From the NCBI GenBank assembly GCA_030271595.1, contig JARXKO010000060.1, positions 1 to 8,446 on the forward strand: a stretch of DNA of 8,446 bases. The letters run 5' to 3'. A program made the translations under genes and the position numbers. This document shows, piece by piece, positions 1 to 7,420 of the stretch (position 1 is its first letter; every line of letters begins with the position of its first letter). A model generated the notes under the pieces. The model had not been told where the DNA came from and did no database searches. It was given only the letters and a program-made list of their open reading frames with translations. Source of the DNA: Pseudomonadota bacterium (GTDB lineage Bacteria > Pseudomonadota > Alphaproteobacteria > Sphingomonadales > Sphingomonadaceae).

Positions 1-23
1 CGCGCACAGCTTGCTAATTCGCG

Positions 24-1040
24 ATGAGTGAGAGGCGATTGACAACGCAAAAGCCGAAAGTTCCGGTGTGGCGGGAAGAGCAGCTTCGCTTAGCGGTCGA
101 GGCTGCTTGCGTTGCGCTGTGGTCGTGGCGCGTGGAGGTCGACCGGTTCGCGATGGACGAGCGGGCGTTCGAGCTGTGGGGTTTGCCATGGGCGGAGCAG
201 GTCAGCTTCGAAGAGCTTTCTACCCACATTCACCCCGCTGATCGCGACCGGGTTCGTGCGGCTTTCTCGGCCACGCGGTCGGTCGCCGGATCTTATGAAA
301 TCGACTTTCGAATTTGTCTGAGCGACGAAGTTCGCTGGATCTCTGCGCGCGGTCAGGGTGCGGACGCCGGCATGGTAAAAGGCCTGATGTTCGGGATATT
401 TCTTGACGTTACCGGCCGCAAGCAAGCTGAGGAAGGCAGCGAATTACTCGCCGGAGAAATGAGCCACAGGGTTAAGAACCTACTCGCAATCGCGACGGGC
501 CTAACCCAACTTACTGGTCGCTCGGCGTTGTCTGTTGAAGCGATGACCGCGGAGTTGACGTCACGGCTAACGTCACTCGGCCGCGCCCATGACCTCGTGC
601 GTCCGCTGCCGGGTGAGCAGGGCAAGGCTGCATTGTTGGGCGACCTGATTTCGGTGCTGCTTGCCCCTTATGACGAAACGGCGGCCTTTTCCGGGCGCAT
701 CCGCGTGGCGGTGGCGCGGATGGGTGTCGGAGAACGGACAGCGAGCGCGCTTGCAATGGTGGTTCACGAGCTGGCGACCAACTCCGTCAAATATGGCGCG
801 CTTTCCTGTGCGACAGGGTTTCTCGATGTCTCAAGCAAGATTGACGGGGACAACATCTGCGTGATCTGGGCGGAGACTGGCGGCCCTCCGATTGCCGAGG
901 AACCGGAATTGAAAGGCTTTGGAAGCAGGCTCATCGCGCGCAGCGTCTCAGGACAACTCGGCGGCGAACTCGTTTACGACTGGCAGGACAGCGGTCTCGT
1001 CGTAACCGTCAAAATACGGCAGCAGAATTTAGCGCGCTAG
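24..1040 (+). CDS. PAS-domain HWE-family sensor histidine kinase
   Basis: This is a 338-residue soluble sensor kinase with no signal peptide or membrane helix, so it probably acts in the cytoplasm. A PAS domain covers about residues 20-135 (W33-W35, the HIHPADRDRV stretch at 68-77, ending in LDVTGRK). The phosphoacceptor box is GEMSHRVKNLLAI, with His148. The ATP-binding region has the two hallmarks of the HWE family: a His in the N box (HELATN, H249-N254) and W-x-E in the G1 box (W282, E284). GFGSRLI at 298-304 is the G2-like loop. HWE kinases autophosphorylate on His and pass phosphate to response regulators, often single-domain or general-stress regulators in alphaproteobacteria. No regulator is adjacent, so the partner is unknown. 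The ATG at 24 has no clear Shine-Dalgarno. By hand count 421-540 is about 55% GC, against about 70% for 4681-4740, so the gene may have a different history from its neighbours. The family call is firm; the signal sensed is unknown. Confidence 0.9.
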   Translation: MSERRLTTQKPKVPVWREEQLRLAVEAACVALWSWRVEVDRFAMDERAFELWGLPWAEQVSFEELSTHIHPADRDRVRAAFSATRSVAGSYEIDFRICLSDEVRWISARGQGADAGMVKGLMFGIFLDVTGRKQAEEGSELLAGEMSHRVKNLLAIATGLTQLTGRSALSVEAMTAELTSRLTSLGRAHDLVRPLPGEQGKAALLGDLISVLLAPYDETAAFSGRIRVAVARMGVGERTASALAMVVHELATNSVKYGALSCATGFLDVSSKIDGDNICVIWAETGGPPIAEEPELKGFGSRLIARSVSGQLGGELVYDWQDSGLVVTVKIRQQNLAR

Positions 1041-1088
1041 GCGCTCACGAACGAATATCCGCTTCCCACCCAAAACTGCCACTCTCTC

Positions 1089-2084
1089 CTACTCGCTCGC
1101 CCGATCCAGCGCCTCGATCTGGCCCGGCGACAGGTCGAGGGTCATGCCGGCGATGAGTTCGCGCATTTGCTCGATCGATGTCGCGCTGGCGATGGGCGCG
1201 GTGACGCCGCCTTGTTCCTTGGTCCAGGCCAATGCCACGCTCGCCATCGCGGCACCGGTTTGCGCCGCGACATCCTCGAGCGCGGCGAGCACGGTTTTGC
1301 CTTTTTCGCTTTCGACATAGTCGACATTGCGCAGGCCCCGCACACTTTTGGCCAAGTCATCCTTCGAGCGATATTTGCCCGTCAGAAAGCCGTTGGCGAG
1401 GCTGTAAAAGCTGAAGAAGCCGAGGCCGCGGCCGATGACCACATCCTGCATCGGGCCTTCATATTTGGAGCGCTCGACCAGATTGTACCAGCCCTGCACC
1501 GCGACCGCCGGGTCGATCCCTTCGCGCACCGCGGTGTCGAGCGCCTCCTCGACCCGCGCCGGCTCGAAATTGCTGAGGCCGGTGGCGCGGATCTTGCCCG
1601 CCGCGCGCAAGTGTTCGAACGCGCCCAGACTGTCGGCCAGCGGCACTTCGGGATTGTCGCGATGCTGGTAATACAGGTCGATGGTCTCGATCCCCATCCG
1701 CTCGAGCGAGGCGTCGGCGGCGCGCGCGATCACCTGGGGATCGAGCGAGGCGACATATTCTCCGCTGGTGACCTTGCCGTCGTAGCTCTTGGCCTCGACC
1801 TTGCCGTCGAGGAAGCCGACCTTGGTCGCGATCACCACCTTCGCCCGCTTGGCCGGGTCGCGCTTCAGCCAGGCGCCGATGAGCCGCTCGCTTTCGCCCC
1901 CGACATGCCCCGGCGCCCAGGCCGAATAGACGTCGGCGGTGTCGATCATCGTCCCGCCGGCGTCGACGAAGGCATCGAGCAAGCGGAAGCTGGTCGCGTC
2001 ATCGGCGGTCCAGCCCAGAACATTGCCGCCAAACGCCAGCGGCGCGACCGCCATCGCGCTCATCCCAACCGGTCGGCGTTCCAT
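1089..2084 (-). CDS. Aldo/keto reductase (NADPH-dependent oxidoreductase)
   Basis: A 331-residue single-domain aldo/keto reductase, close to the usual 310-350 residues of the family. The catalytic tetrad is visible: Asp48 in IDTAD, Tyr53, Lys88 in IATKVGF, and His141 in YYQHRDNPE. TGLSNF at 168-173 and the late ASATSIEQM segment (299-307) match the substrate and NADP(H)-binding C-terminal part of the barrel. It should reduce an aldehyde or ketone to an alcohol in the cytosol with NADPH; the substrate cannot be read from sequence. The long DLYYQHRDNPEVP-type loop resembles the bacterial AKR11/YajO-like branch, but I would not assign a subfamily firmly. The frame stays open to an ATG at 2123. 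I chose 2084 because AAGGAAG lies 5 nt before it and because the protein then starts at the normal MERRPVG position. It converges on the HWE kinase gene and diverges from prsK, so it is probably transcribed alone. Confidence 0.92.
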   Translation of the reverse strand: MERRPVGMSAMAVAPLAFGGNVLGWTADDATSFRLLDAFVDAGGTMIDTADVYSAWAPGHVGGESERLIGAWLKRDPAKRAKVVIATKVGFLDGKVEAKSYDGKVTSGEYVASLDPQVIARAADASLERMGIETIDLYYQHRDNPEVPLADSLGAFEHLRAAGKIRATGLSNFEPARVEEALDTAVREGIDPAVAVQGWYNLVERSKYEGPMQDVVIGRGLGFFSFYSLANGFLTGKYRSKDDLAKSVRGLRNVDYVESEKGKTVLAALEDVAAQTGAAMASVALAWTKEQGGVTAPIASATSIEQMRELIAGMTLDLSPGQIEALDRASE

Positions 2085-2089
2085 TGCGG

Positions 2090-2096
2090 CTTCCTT
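2090..2096 (-). promoter_or_regulatory. Shine-Dalgarno of the aldo/keto reductase
   Basis: AAGGAAG on the minus strand sits 5 nt upstream of the ATG at 2084. It decides this start over the in-frame ATG at 2123, which would add 13 charged, non-family residues. Confidence 0.65.
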
Positions 2097-2267
2097 TTCG
2101 TCCTGCTGCAGTCGATCCCGCATCCATTCCCGAGACCGCTGTGCCAGTCAACGCGATGGACCCTGCCGCCACACAAATTCCGGTCTTCACCACTTATTTG
2201 TAAAGTTTAGCGACACTGCGGCGATGATGTCGGGATTTTTGTCAATCAGGCCTGGGGCAGGCGGCGC

Positions 2268-4324
2268 GTGGATTCGCTGATCGGCTTCTGGAGCCACGCG
2301 CTCGCCGCGGTGCTGTTTGGCGCGCTGACGTTTTGGCGGCTGGCCAAGCCCTCGCGCCAGCCCGGTCAGCGCCTATTGCTCGCGGCATTCGCGCTGACCT
2401 GCTGCTGGGCCTGGCTGTGGGCGATTGACCCCGGGGGCGGCCTCGCCCGCTATTCGGAAACCGCGCGCAACCTCGTGTGGATTGGCCTGCTCTATTCACT
2501 CAGTGCCGCCAGCAATGAACGCCAGCAAGGTGTGGGCTTGGTCTACGGGGCGGTTGCCGCAGTGCTCGGACTGCAGCTCGTTGCGACCGCGTTTGTGCTG
2601 TTCAGCCCATCTGAATCGATCCTCCAGACCGCAACGCTGCTGCGCGCCACGACCGCAGCCGGCGCTTTGGTGCTGGTCCACAATCTGTACGGCCAGGCCG
2701 CCCCCGCGACCCGGTCACATATCCGCTTTGCGATGCTCGGGCTCGCCGTGATGTGGATTTACGACCTCAATTTTTACACCGTGCGCTATTTCGAACCGGC
2801 CAGCGCTGAGCCACTGCGCGCATGGCGCGGCGTTGCGATGGCGCTGACCGCACCGTTGTTCGCGCTTGCCGCACGCGACGACGACGGTTGGCGCATCCGG
2901 CTGTCGCGTGCCGCGACGTTCCAGTCGATCTCGCTGCTTGCGATCTGCGGCTATTTCGCATTGATGGCCGTGGTCGCGACCGCGCTTCGCGGGTCGCGGG
3001 TCGACTGGGTGGCCGAAATCATGGTTTCGGTGCTGGCGCTCATGACCATTGGTGCGATGGTGGTCTTGCCCAGCGCTCGAGCCAGGGGTTGGTTCAAGGT
3101 CAAGCTTGCGACTCATCTGTTCGAACATCGCTACGACTATCGCTCCGAATGGCTGCGCTTCGCCGACACGCTTGGCCGCTCGGGTCCCGACGCGCCGGCG
3201 CTGGGCAAAAGGATCGTCAAGGCCTTCGCCGAGATGGTCGAGGCGCCGGGCGGACTGCTCGTGGTTGGCGACGGGGGCGCTCAACCGATCATCGCGGCGG
3301 AATGGAATTGGCCCGGACCACCGCCTGCCGCCGACGACCTGGCTGCGGCCGCTCCGTTGTGGTCGGCGGTCGAGCGAAGCGGCCGGATCGTCGAGTTCGA
3401 CGCGCTTCGCGGCGGCTGGGCGAGCGCCCGGGACCGCCGCGTTCCAGCGCCCGATTGGGTGCTTGCCGACGACCGCTGCTGGGCAGCGGTGCCGCTTGCT
3501 CACCACGGTCGGCTGATCGGTCTGGTCTTGCTTGCAACCCCCGATTACCGCCGCGCGCTCGACTGGGAGGATTTCGACTTGCTGCGCACCGCCGGCCGTC
3601 AAGCCGCGGCAACGCTGGCCGAAGCGCAGGGCCAGGACGCGCTTGCCAATGCCCAGCGGTTCGAGGAGTTCAACCGCCGCTTCGCCTTCATTCTGCACGA
3701 CATCAAGAACCTCGTCAGCCAGCTGAGCCTGGTCGCGCGCAATGCCGAGCGCCACGCCGATAACCCCGAGTTCCGCGCCGACATGGTCGCGACGCTCAGG
3801 AATTCGGTCGGCAAGATGAACGACCTCCTGGCCCGCCTCGCCCCGCATTCGCAAGCGCGGGTCAAGCCGGGAGAGCCGCAACCGCTGCGCCCGATCCTCG
3901 AATCGGTGATCGCGCTCCACGGTGAGAATCGGACCATCGAATTGTGCGGCGACACGGGCTTGTGGGCCGATGTCGACAGCGCCGCTTTGGGCCAGGCGCT
4001 GGGCCACCTGATCCACAACGCGATCGAGGCCAGTCCGTGGGTCGAGCCGGTGACCGTCACGGTCGCCGCGGCCGGCCCGCAGGTCGCCATCAGCGTCGCC
4101 GACACTGGCTGCGGCATGGACAGCGATTTCATCCGCAACCGCCTGTTCCAGCCGTTCGCCTCGACCAAGCCGGGCGGCTTTGGCATTGGCGCGTTCGAAG
4201 CGCGCTCGATCATCGCCGCGATGGACGGCCGCCTGACCGTCACAAGCAACCCCGGCACGGGCAGTGTCTTCACCATCTTCGTCCCGGCCGCCGAACAGCG
4301 CCGCATCGCCGAACGGAAACGCGC

Positions 4325-4328
<4 letters not shown>
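2268..4328 (+). CDS. prsK: PEP-CTERM-system membrane histidine kinase PrsK
   Basis: A 686-residue membrane sensor kinase. Residues about 8-270 form a multi-pass region with roughly eight or nine hydrophobic helices (for example 7-26, 36-53, 87-113, 153-171, 187-201, 219-241, 247-268). A GAF-like domain follows at about 305-455 (GLLVVGDG at 329-336, GRLIGLVLLA at 414-423). The kinase core has the phosphoacceptor box FAFILHDIKNLVSQ with His477, an N box LIHNAIEAS (N584), a G1 box ADTGCGMD (D612) and a G2 region GGFGIGAFEA (636-645). This order matches PrsK, the kinase of the exosortase A/PEP-CTERM system, thought to control exopolysaccharide and PEP-CTERM genes through PrsR. The start is a GTG with only a weak GGGGCAGG upstream; it places the first hydrophobic helix at the N-terminus. 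The stop overlaps the prsR start (ATGA), so the two are translationally coupled. The input signal is unknown. The identity rests on architecture and the prsR partner, not on a database search. Confidence 0.88.
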
Positions 4329-5689
<1,361 letters not shown>

Positions 5690-5705
5690 CCGCCGCGCAA
5701 TGGCC

Positions 5706-6107
5706 TCAGCGCCAGCGGTCGCCCGGCGCCTTCACGTAATTGCGCCACACATAGCCCCACGGGATCAGCAGCCCGAACAGGATCGGGCCGCCGCCGACAC
5801 CCACCATGTCCCTGCTCAATTGCGATCCGGGAAGCGCCAGTCCCGCAAGCCATTGCGGCAGTCCGAAAAAGGCCAGCCAGACGATCTTTCACACCATCTC
5901 GAGGATGAGGATCGGAAGCATGTGCAGCGGATAGCGGATGACCAGGAACGACAGGACGAACATCGCCGCCAGCATGCTTGAAAACACGCCGCGCGCCGCC
6001 GGCTCCTGGAGGAACAATGCGCGCCATATGATGATCGTGCCGGGAATGAAGAACAGGATGTAGACGACGCGGATGACGTACAGCCGGGTCAGCGAAACCT
6101 CGCTCAC
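5706..6107 (-). pseudogene. Small membrane protein, paralogue of the upstream gene, interrupted by in-frame TGA
   Basis: Read from a GTG at 6107, which overlaps the stop of the preceding gene (GTGA), the frame gives 72 residues and then hits TGA at 5891-5889. Reading on in the same frame gives 60 more residues without another stop, ending at TGA 5708-5706. The extension aligns with the sister protein to the last residue: KIVWLAFFGLPQW, then IPWGYVWRNYVKAPGDRWR, against KTIWLLDFGLPEW and IPWGYVWRHYVKAPGDRWR. The TGA falls exactly on the sister's Trp89, so a TGG-to-TGA change explains it. EPAARGV and YPLHMLP also match. The intact protein would have about 133 residues and four hydrophobic helices; the truncated product would keep the first two or three. 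Other genes here use TGA as a normal stop, so recoding to Trp is unlikely. It may be a recent pseudogene, a sequencing error, or a tolerated truncation. The family and function are not recognised. Confidence 0.8.
5711..5771. repeat. Direct repeat copy 1 (3' end of interrupted paralogue)
   Basis: These 61 bases match 6109-6169 at 53 positions, and the first 30 match at 29. The copy encodes the shared C-terminus ending in KAPGDRWR. It reflects tandem gene duplication. Confidence 0.8.
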
Positions 6108-6547
6108 CGCCAGCGGTCGCCTGGCGCCTTCACGTAATGCCGCCAGACATAGCCCCAGGGGATGACGAGCGGCATCAGGATCACGCCGAGGCCGATATTG
6201 AACGCGTCTTCGGCGAAGGTCGGCGGCTGCTGACCCGAGAACCACTCGGGCAGGCCGAAGTCGAGCAGCCAGATGGTCTTCCAGACAAATTCGAACAGCA
6301 GCAGTGGCAGCATCCGCAGCGGATATTTGAGGCCGAGGAAGGCGAGCAGCCAGACGCCGCACAACAAGCTCGGGATCACGCCCCGCGCCGCCGGCTCATG
6401 GGTGATGACGACCGGAACGATCATCGCTCCAAGACCGACCACGAGCAGCAGATAAGCGGCGCGCAGAACATAGAGCCGGAACAGCGACACTCCGTCGCCG
6501 GACGCGGAAATTGTGGCCGATGAGGCTGCAGCAGCAGTGGACGCCAT
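6104..6547 (-). CDS. Small four-helix membrane protein of unknown family
   Basis: A 147-residue protein with an Ala/Ser-rich N-terminus (1-20) and hydrophobic segments at about 25-48, 58-74, 79-97 and 116-133, which suggests four membrane helices. Conserved-looking motifs shared with the next gene are HEPAARGV (50-57), KYPLRMLP (74-81), FVWKTIW (87-93) and PWGYVWRHYVKAPGDRWR at the very end. I do not recognise a named family and assign no function. The start at 6547 is supported by CAGGAG 7 nt upstream; the in-frame ATG at 6631 would lie inside the preceding XRE gene and add 28 basic residues. It follows the XRE gene by 14 nt and overlaps the paralogue downstream by 4 nt, so it is the third gene of a DUF2975-XRE operon and should be made with those proteins. 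Confidence 0.85.
   Translation of the reverse strand: MASTAAAASSATISASGDGVSLFRLYVLRAAYLLLVVGLGAMIVPVVITHEPAARGVIPSLLCGVWLLAFLGLKYPLRMLPLLLFEFVWKTIWLLDFGLPEWFSGQQPPTFAEDAFNIGLGVILMPLVIPWGYVWRHYVKAPGDRWR
6109..6169. repeat. Direct repeat copy 2 (3' end of intact paralogue)
   Basis: This is the partner of 5711-5771, with 53 of 61 bases identical by hand alignment. It encodes the shared PWGYVWR...KAPGDRWR tail of the intact membrane protein. Confidence 0.8.
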
Positions 6548-6554
6548 GATTTTT

Positions 6555-6560
6555 CTCCTG
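6555..6560 (-). promoter_or_regulatory. Shine-Dalgarno of the small membrane protein gene
   Basis: CAGGAG on the minus strand lies 7 nt before the ATG at 6547, in the 14-nt gap after the XRE gene. It fixes the start of the 147-residue protein. Confidence 0.7.
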
Positions 6561-6561
6561 A

Positions 6562-6798
6562 TCAAGCGGCGCGCGAATGATTTTGCGCGTCGGTCTCTGG
6601 TTTGAACTCGAGCAATTGTCCGGGCTGGCAATCGAGCGCGGCGCAGATCGCCTCGAGCGTCGAGAAGCGGATCGCGCGCGCCTTGCCGGTCTTGAGGATC
6701 GACAAATTGGCCAGCGTGAGGTCGATCTTCTCGGCGAGCTCGGTCAGGGTCATCCGCCGGGCGTGGAGCAGATCGTCGAGCTTGACGGCGATTGCCAT
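6562..6798 (-). CDS. XRE-family (Cro/C1-type) small transcriptional regulator, YozG-like
   Basis: A 78-residue single-domain DNA-binding protein. The helix-turn-helix is at about residues 17-40 (TLTELAEKIDLTLANLSILK), followed by RFSTLEAICAALDCQPGQLLEF (44-65), the typical last helices of the Cro/C1 fold. It has no other domain, like the short YozG-type regulators that usually accompany DUF2975 proteins. It probably binds as a dimer and represses its own operon; the TTATCGATAA palindromes upstream of the operon are the natural candidate sites (inference). The start ATG lies 1 nt after the stop of the DUF2975 gene, so translation is probably coupled. The tail (66-78, PETDAQNHSRAA) looks disordered. 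The fold call is firm; the role as autorepressor is inferred from context. Confidence 0.88.
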   Translation of the reverse strand: MAIAVKLDDLLHARRMTLTELAEKIDLTLANLSILKTGKARAIRFSTLEAICAALDCQPGQLLEFKPETDAQNHSRAA

Positions 6799-6799
6799 G

Positions 6800-7324
6800 T
6801 CACACCGTCCCGTGGAGGTCTTCGCGCATCAGCGTGCCTTCGGCGAATACCCGCGCGAGGACGAACACCAGGATTACCGCGAGCCAGCCGCTGGGCGAAA
6901 AACCGGCGTCGAGATGAAGCGGATGGGCCGCCGTCGATACCGCCTTGCCGATCGCCCACACCATCAGGCTGACCAGCTGGAGCGCCAGCAGCAGCCAGGC
7001 GATGGCGTTCAAGCGATAGGCGTTGGCCGCGACGAACGGGTCGCCGGCGCGCGCGGTGTCGGTGATCGCCAGCAACCGCCGCAGCATGGCGAGGTTGAGC
7101 GGAACGGTCACCAGCCCAAGCATTGCGATGCCGCGCATGCCCATGAGCAGTAATCGGGTCTGGTCCGCCACCGGAACGCCGAGCGCGGTGAACGTCCATG
7201 TCTGGTTGGCGAACGATCCTGAAAGGATCGCGACCAGCACCGCGGCATAGGCCCAGTTCAAGGCGATGAGGATGCGCAGCACGGCGAACGCGATTGGCAG
7301 AGCGGTTGAGGAAGGACGGGACAT
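6800..7324 (-). CDS. DUF2975 family membrane protein
   Basis: A 174-residue integral membrane protein with four hydrophobic segments at about 11-35, 58-78, 105-127 and 146-160. The DUF2975 signatures are the loop DPFVAANAYRLNAIAW (95-110) and the C-terminal GWLAVILVFVLARVFAEG (146-163), ending in a short polar tail, MREDLHGTV. The biochemical function of the family is not known; its genes are very often paired with a small XRE regulator, as here. The length is normal and nothing is missing. The ATG at 7324 has GGAG 9 nt upstream. It is the first gene of the operon and lies about 25 nt downstream of the twin TTATCGATAA palindromes. A plausible idea, unproven, is that it senses or modulates a membrane state with the XRE protein controlling expression. 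Confidence 0.88.
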   Translation of the reverse strand: MSRPSSTALPIAFAVLRILIALNWAYAAVLVAILSGSFANQTWTFTALGVPVADQTRLLLMGMRGIAMLGLVTVPLNLAMLRRLLAITDTARAGDPFVAANAYRLNAIAWLLLALQLVSLMVWAIGKAVSTAAHPLHLDAGFSPSGWLAVILVFVLARVFAEGTLMREDLHGTV

Positions 7325-7347
7325 GAATAGTGACTCCAGCGACTCGA

Positions 7348-7381
7348 ATTATCGATAAACGATATACACCTTATCGATAAT
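7348..7381 (-). promoter_or_regulatory. Twin TTATCGATAA palindromes, candidate operator of the DUF2975-XRE operon
   Basis: Two exact 10-bp palindromes TTATCGATAA occupy 7349-7358 and 7371-7380, with centres 22 bp apart, about two helical turns. With one extra base each they also form an 11-bp inverted repeat (7348-7358 and 7371-7381). A further CGATA half-site at 7360-7364 lies between them. Placement next to an XRE gene cluster and over the predicted promoter suggests cooperative binding of two repressor dimers. That the XRE protein binds here is inference. Confidence 0.65.
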
Positions 7382-7387
7382 CGGCAA
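7359..7387 (-). promoter_or_regulatory. Predicted sigma-70-type promoter of the DUF2975-XRE operon
   Basis: On the minus strand, TTGCCG (7387-7382) is a fair -35 and TATCGT (7364-7359) a modest -10, separated by exactly 17 bp. One palindrome lies in the spacer and the other just downstream of the -10, where bound repressor would block polymerase. The hexamer matches are imperfect, so confidence is limited. Confidence 0.45.
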
Positions 7388-7420
7388 GAGCTTTCTTGCG
7401 TGACGACCTTCAGCCCGAGG

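Noticed and set aside
2130..2144. TGGCAC on the minus strand as a sigma-54 -24 element upstream of the aldo/keto reductase
   Set aside because: The bases at the required -12 position read TCTC rather than TTGC, so the second conserved dinucleotide is missing.
2123..2151. TTGACT with an AATGGA hexamer 17 bp away as an aldo/keto reductase promoter
   Set aside because: The -35 is fair, but the -10 matches the consensus poorly and no other support exists, so I did not list it.
1167..2210. Plus-strand open frame of 347 codons antisense to the aldo/keto reductase
   Set aside because: The opposite strand encodes a complete enzyme with all four catalytic residues. This frame shows no motif and is a mirror of GC-rich third positions.
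2224..2280. An 18-codon upstream frame (ATG at 2224) overlapping the prsK GTG start, as a possible leader peptide
   Set aside because: No Shine-Dalgarno precedes it, the peptide has no attenuator-like feature, and a short frame of this size is expected by chance.
2715..4016. Long minus-strand open frame (433 codons) antisense to prsK
   Set aside because: It lies wholly inside prsK, whose domains and catalytic residues are clear. The antisense protein is rich in Arg, Gln and His with no recognisable domain, as expected from high-GC codon bias.
3944..4324. N-terminal extension of prsR inside prsK
   Set aside because: The frame is open upstream, but the extension is Arg/His/Gln-rich shadow sequence. 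The ATG at 4325 gives the exact receiver-domain start and the usual ATGA coupling.
7384..7399. GCAAGA / TCTTGC hairpin after uup as a terminator
   Set aside because: The stem is only 6 bp, with no following T-run on the minus strand. It overlaps the predicted -35 of the next operon and is likely chance.
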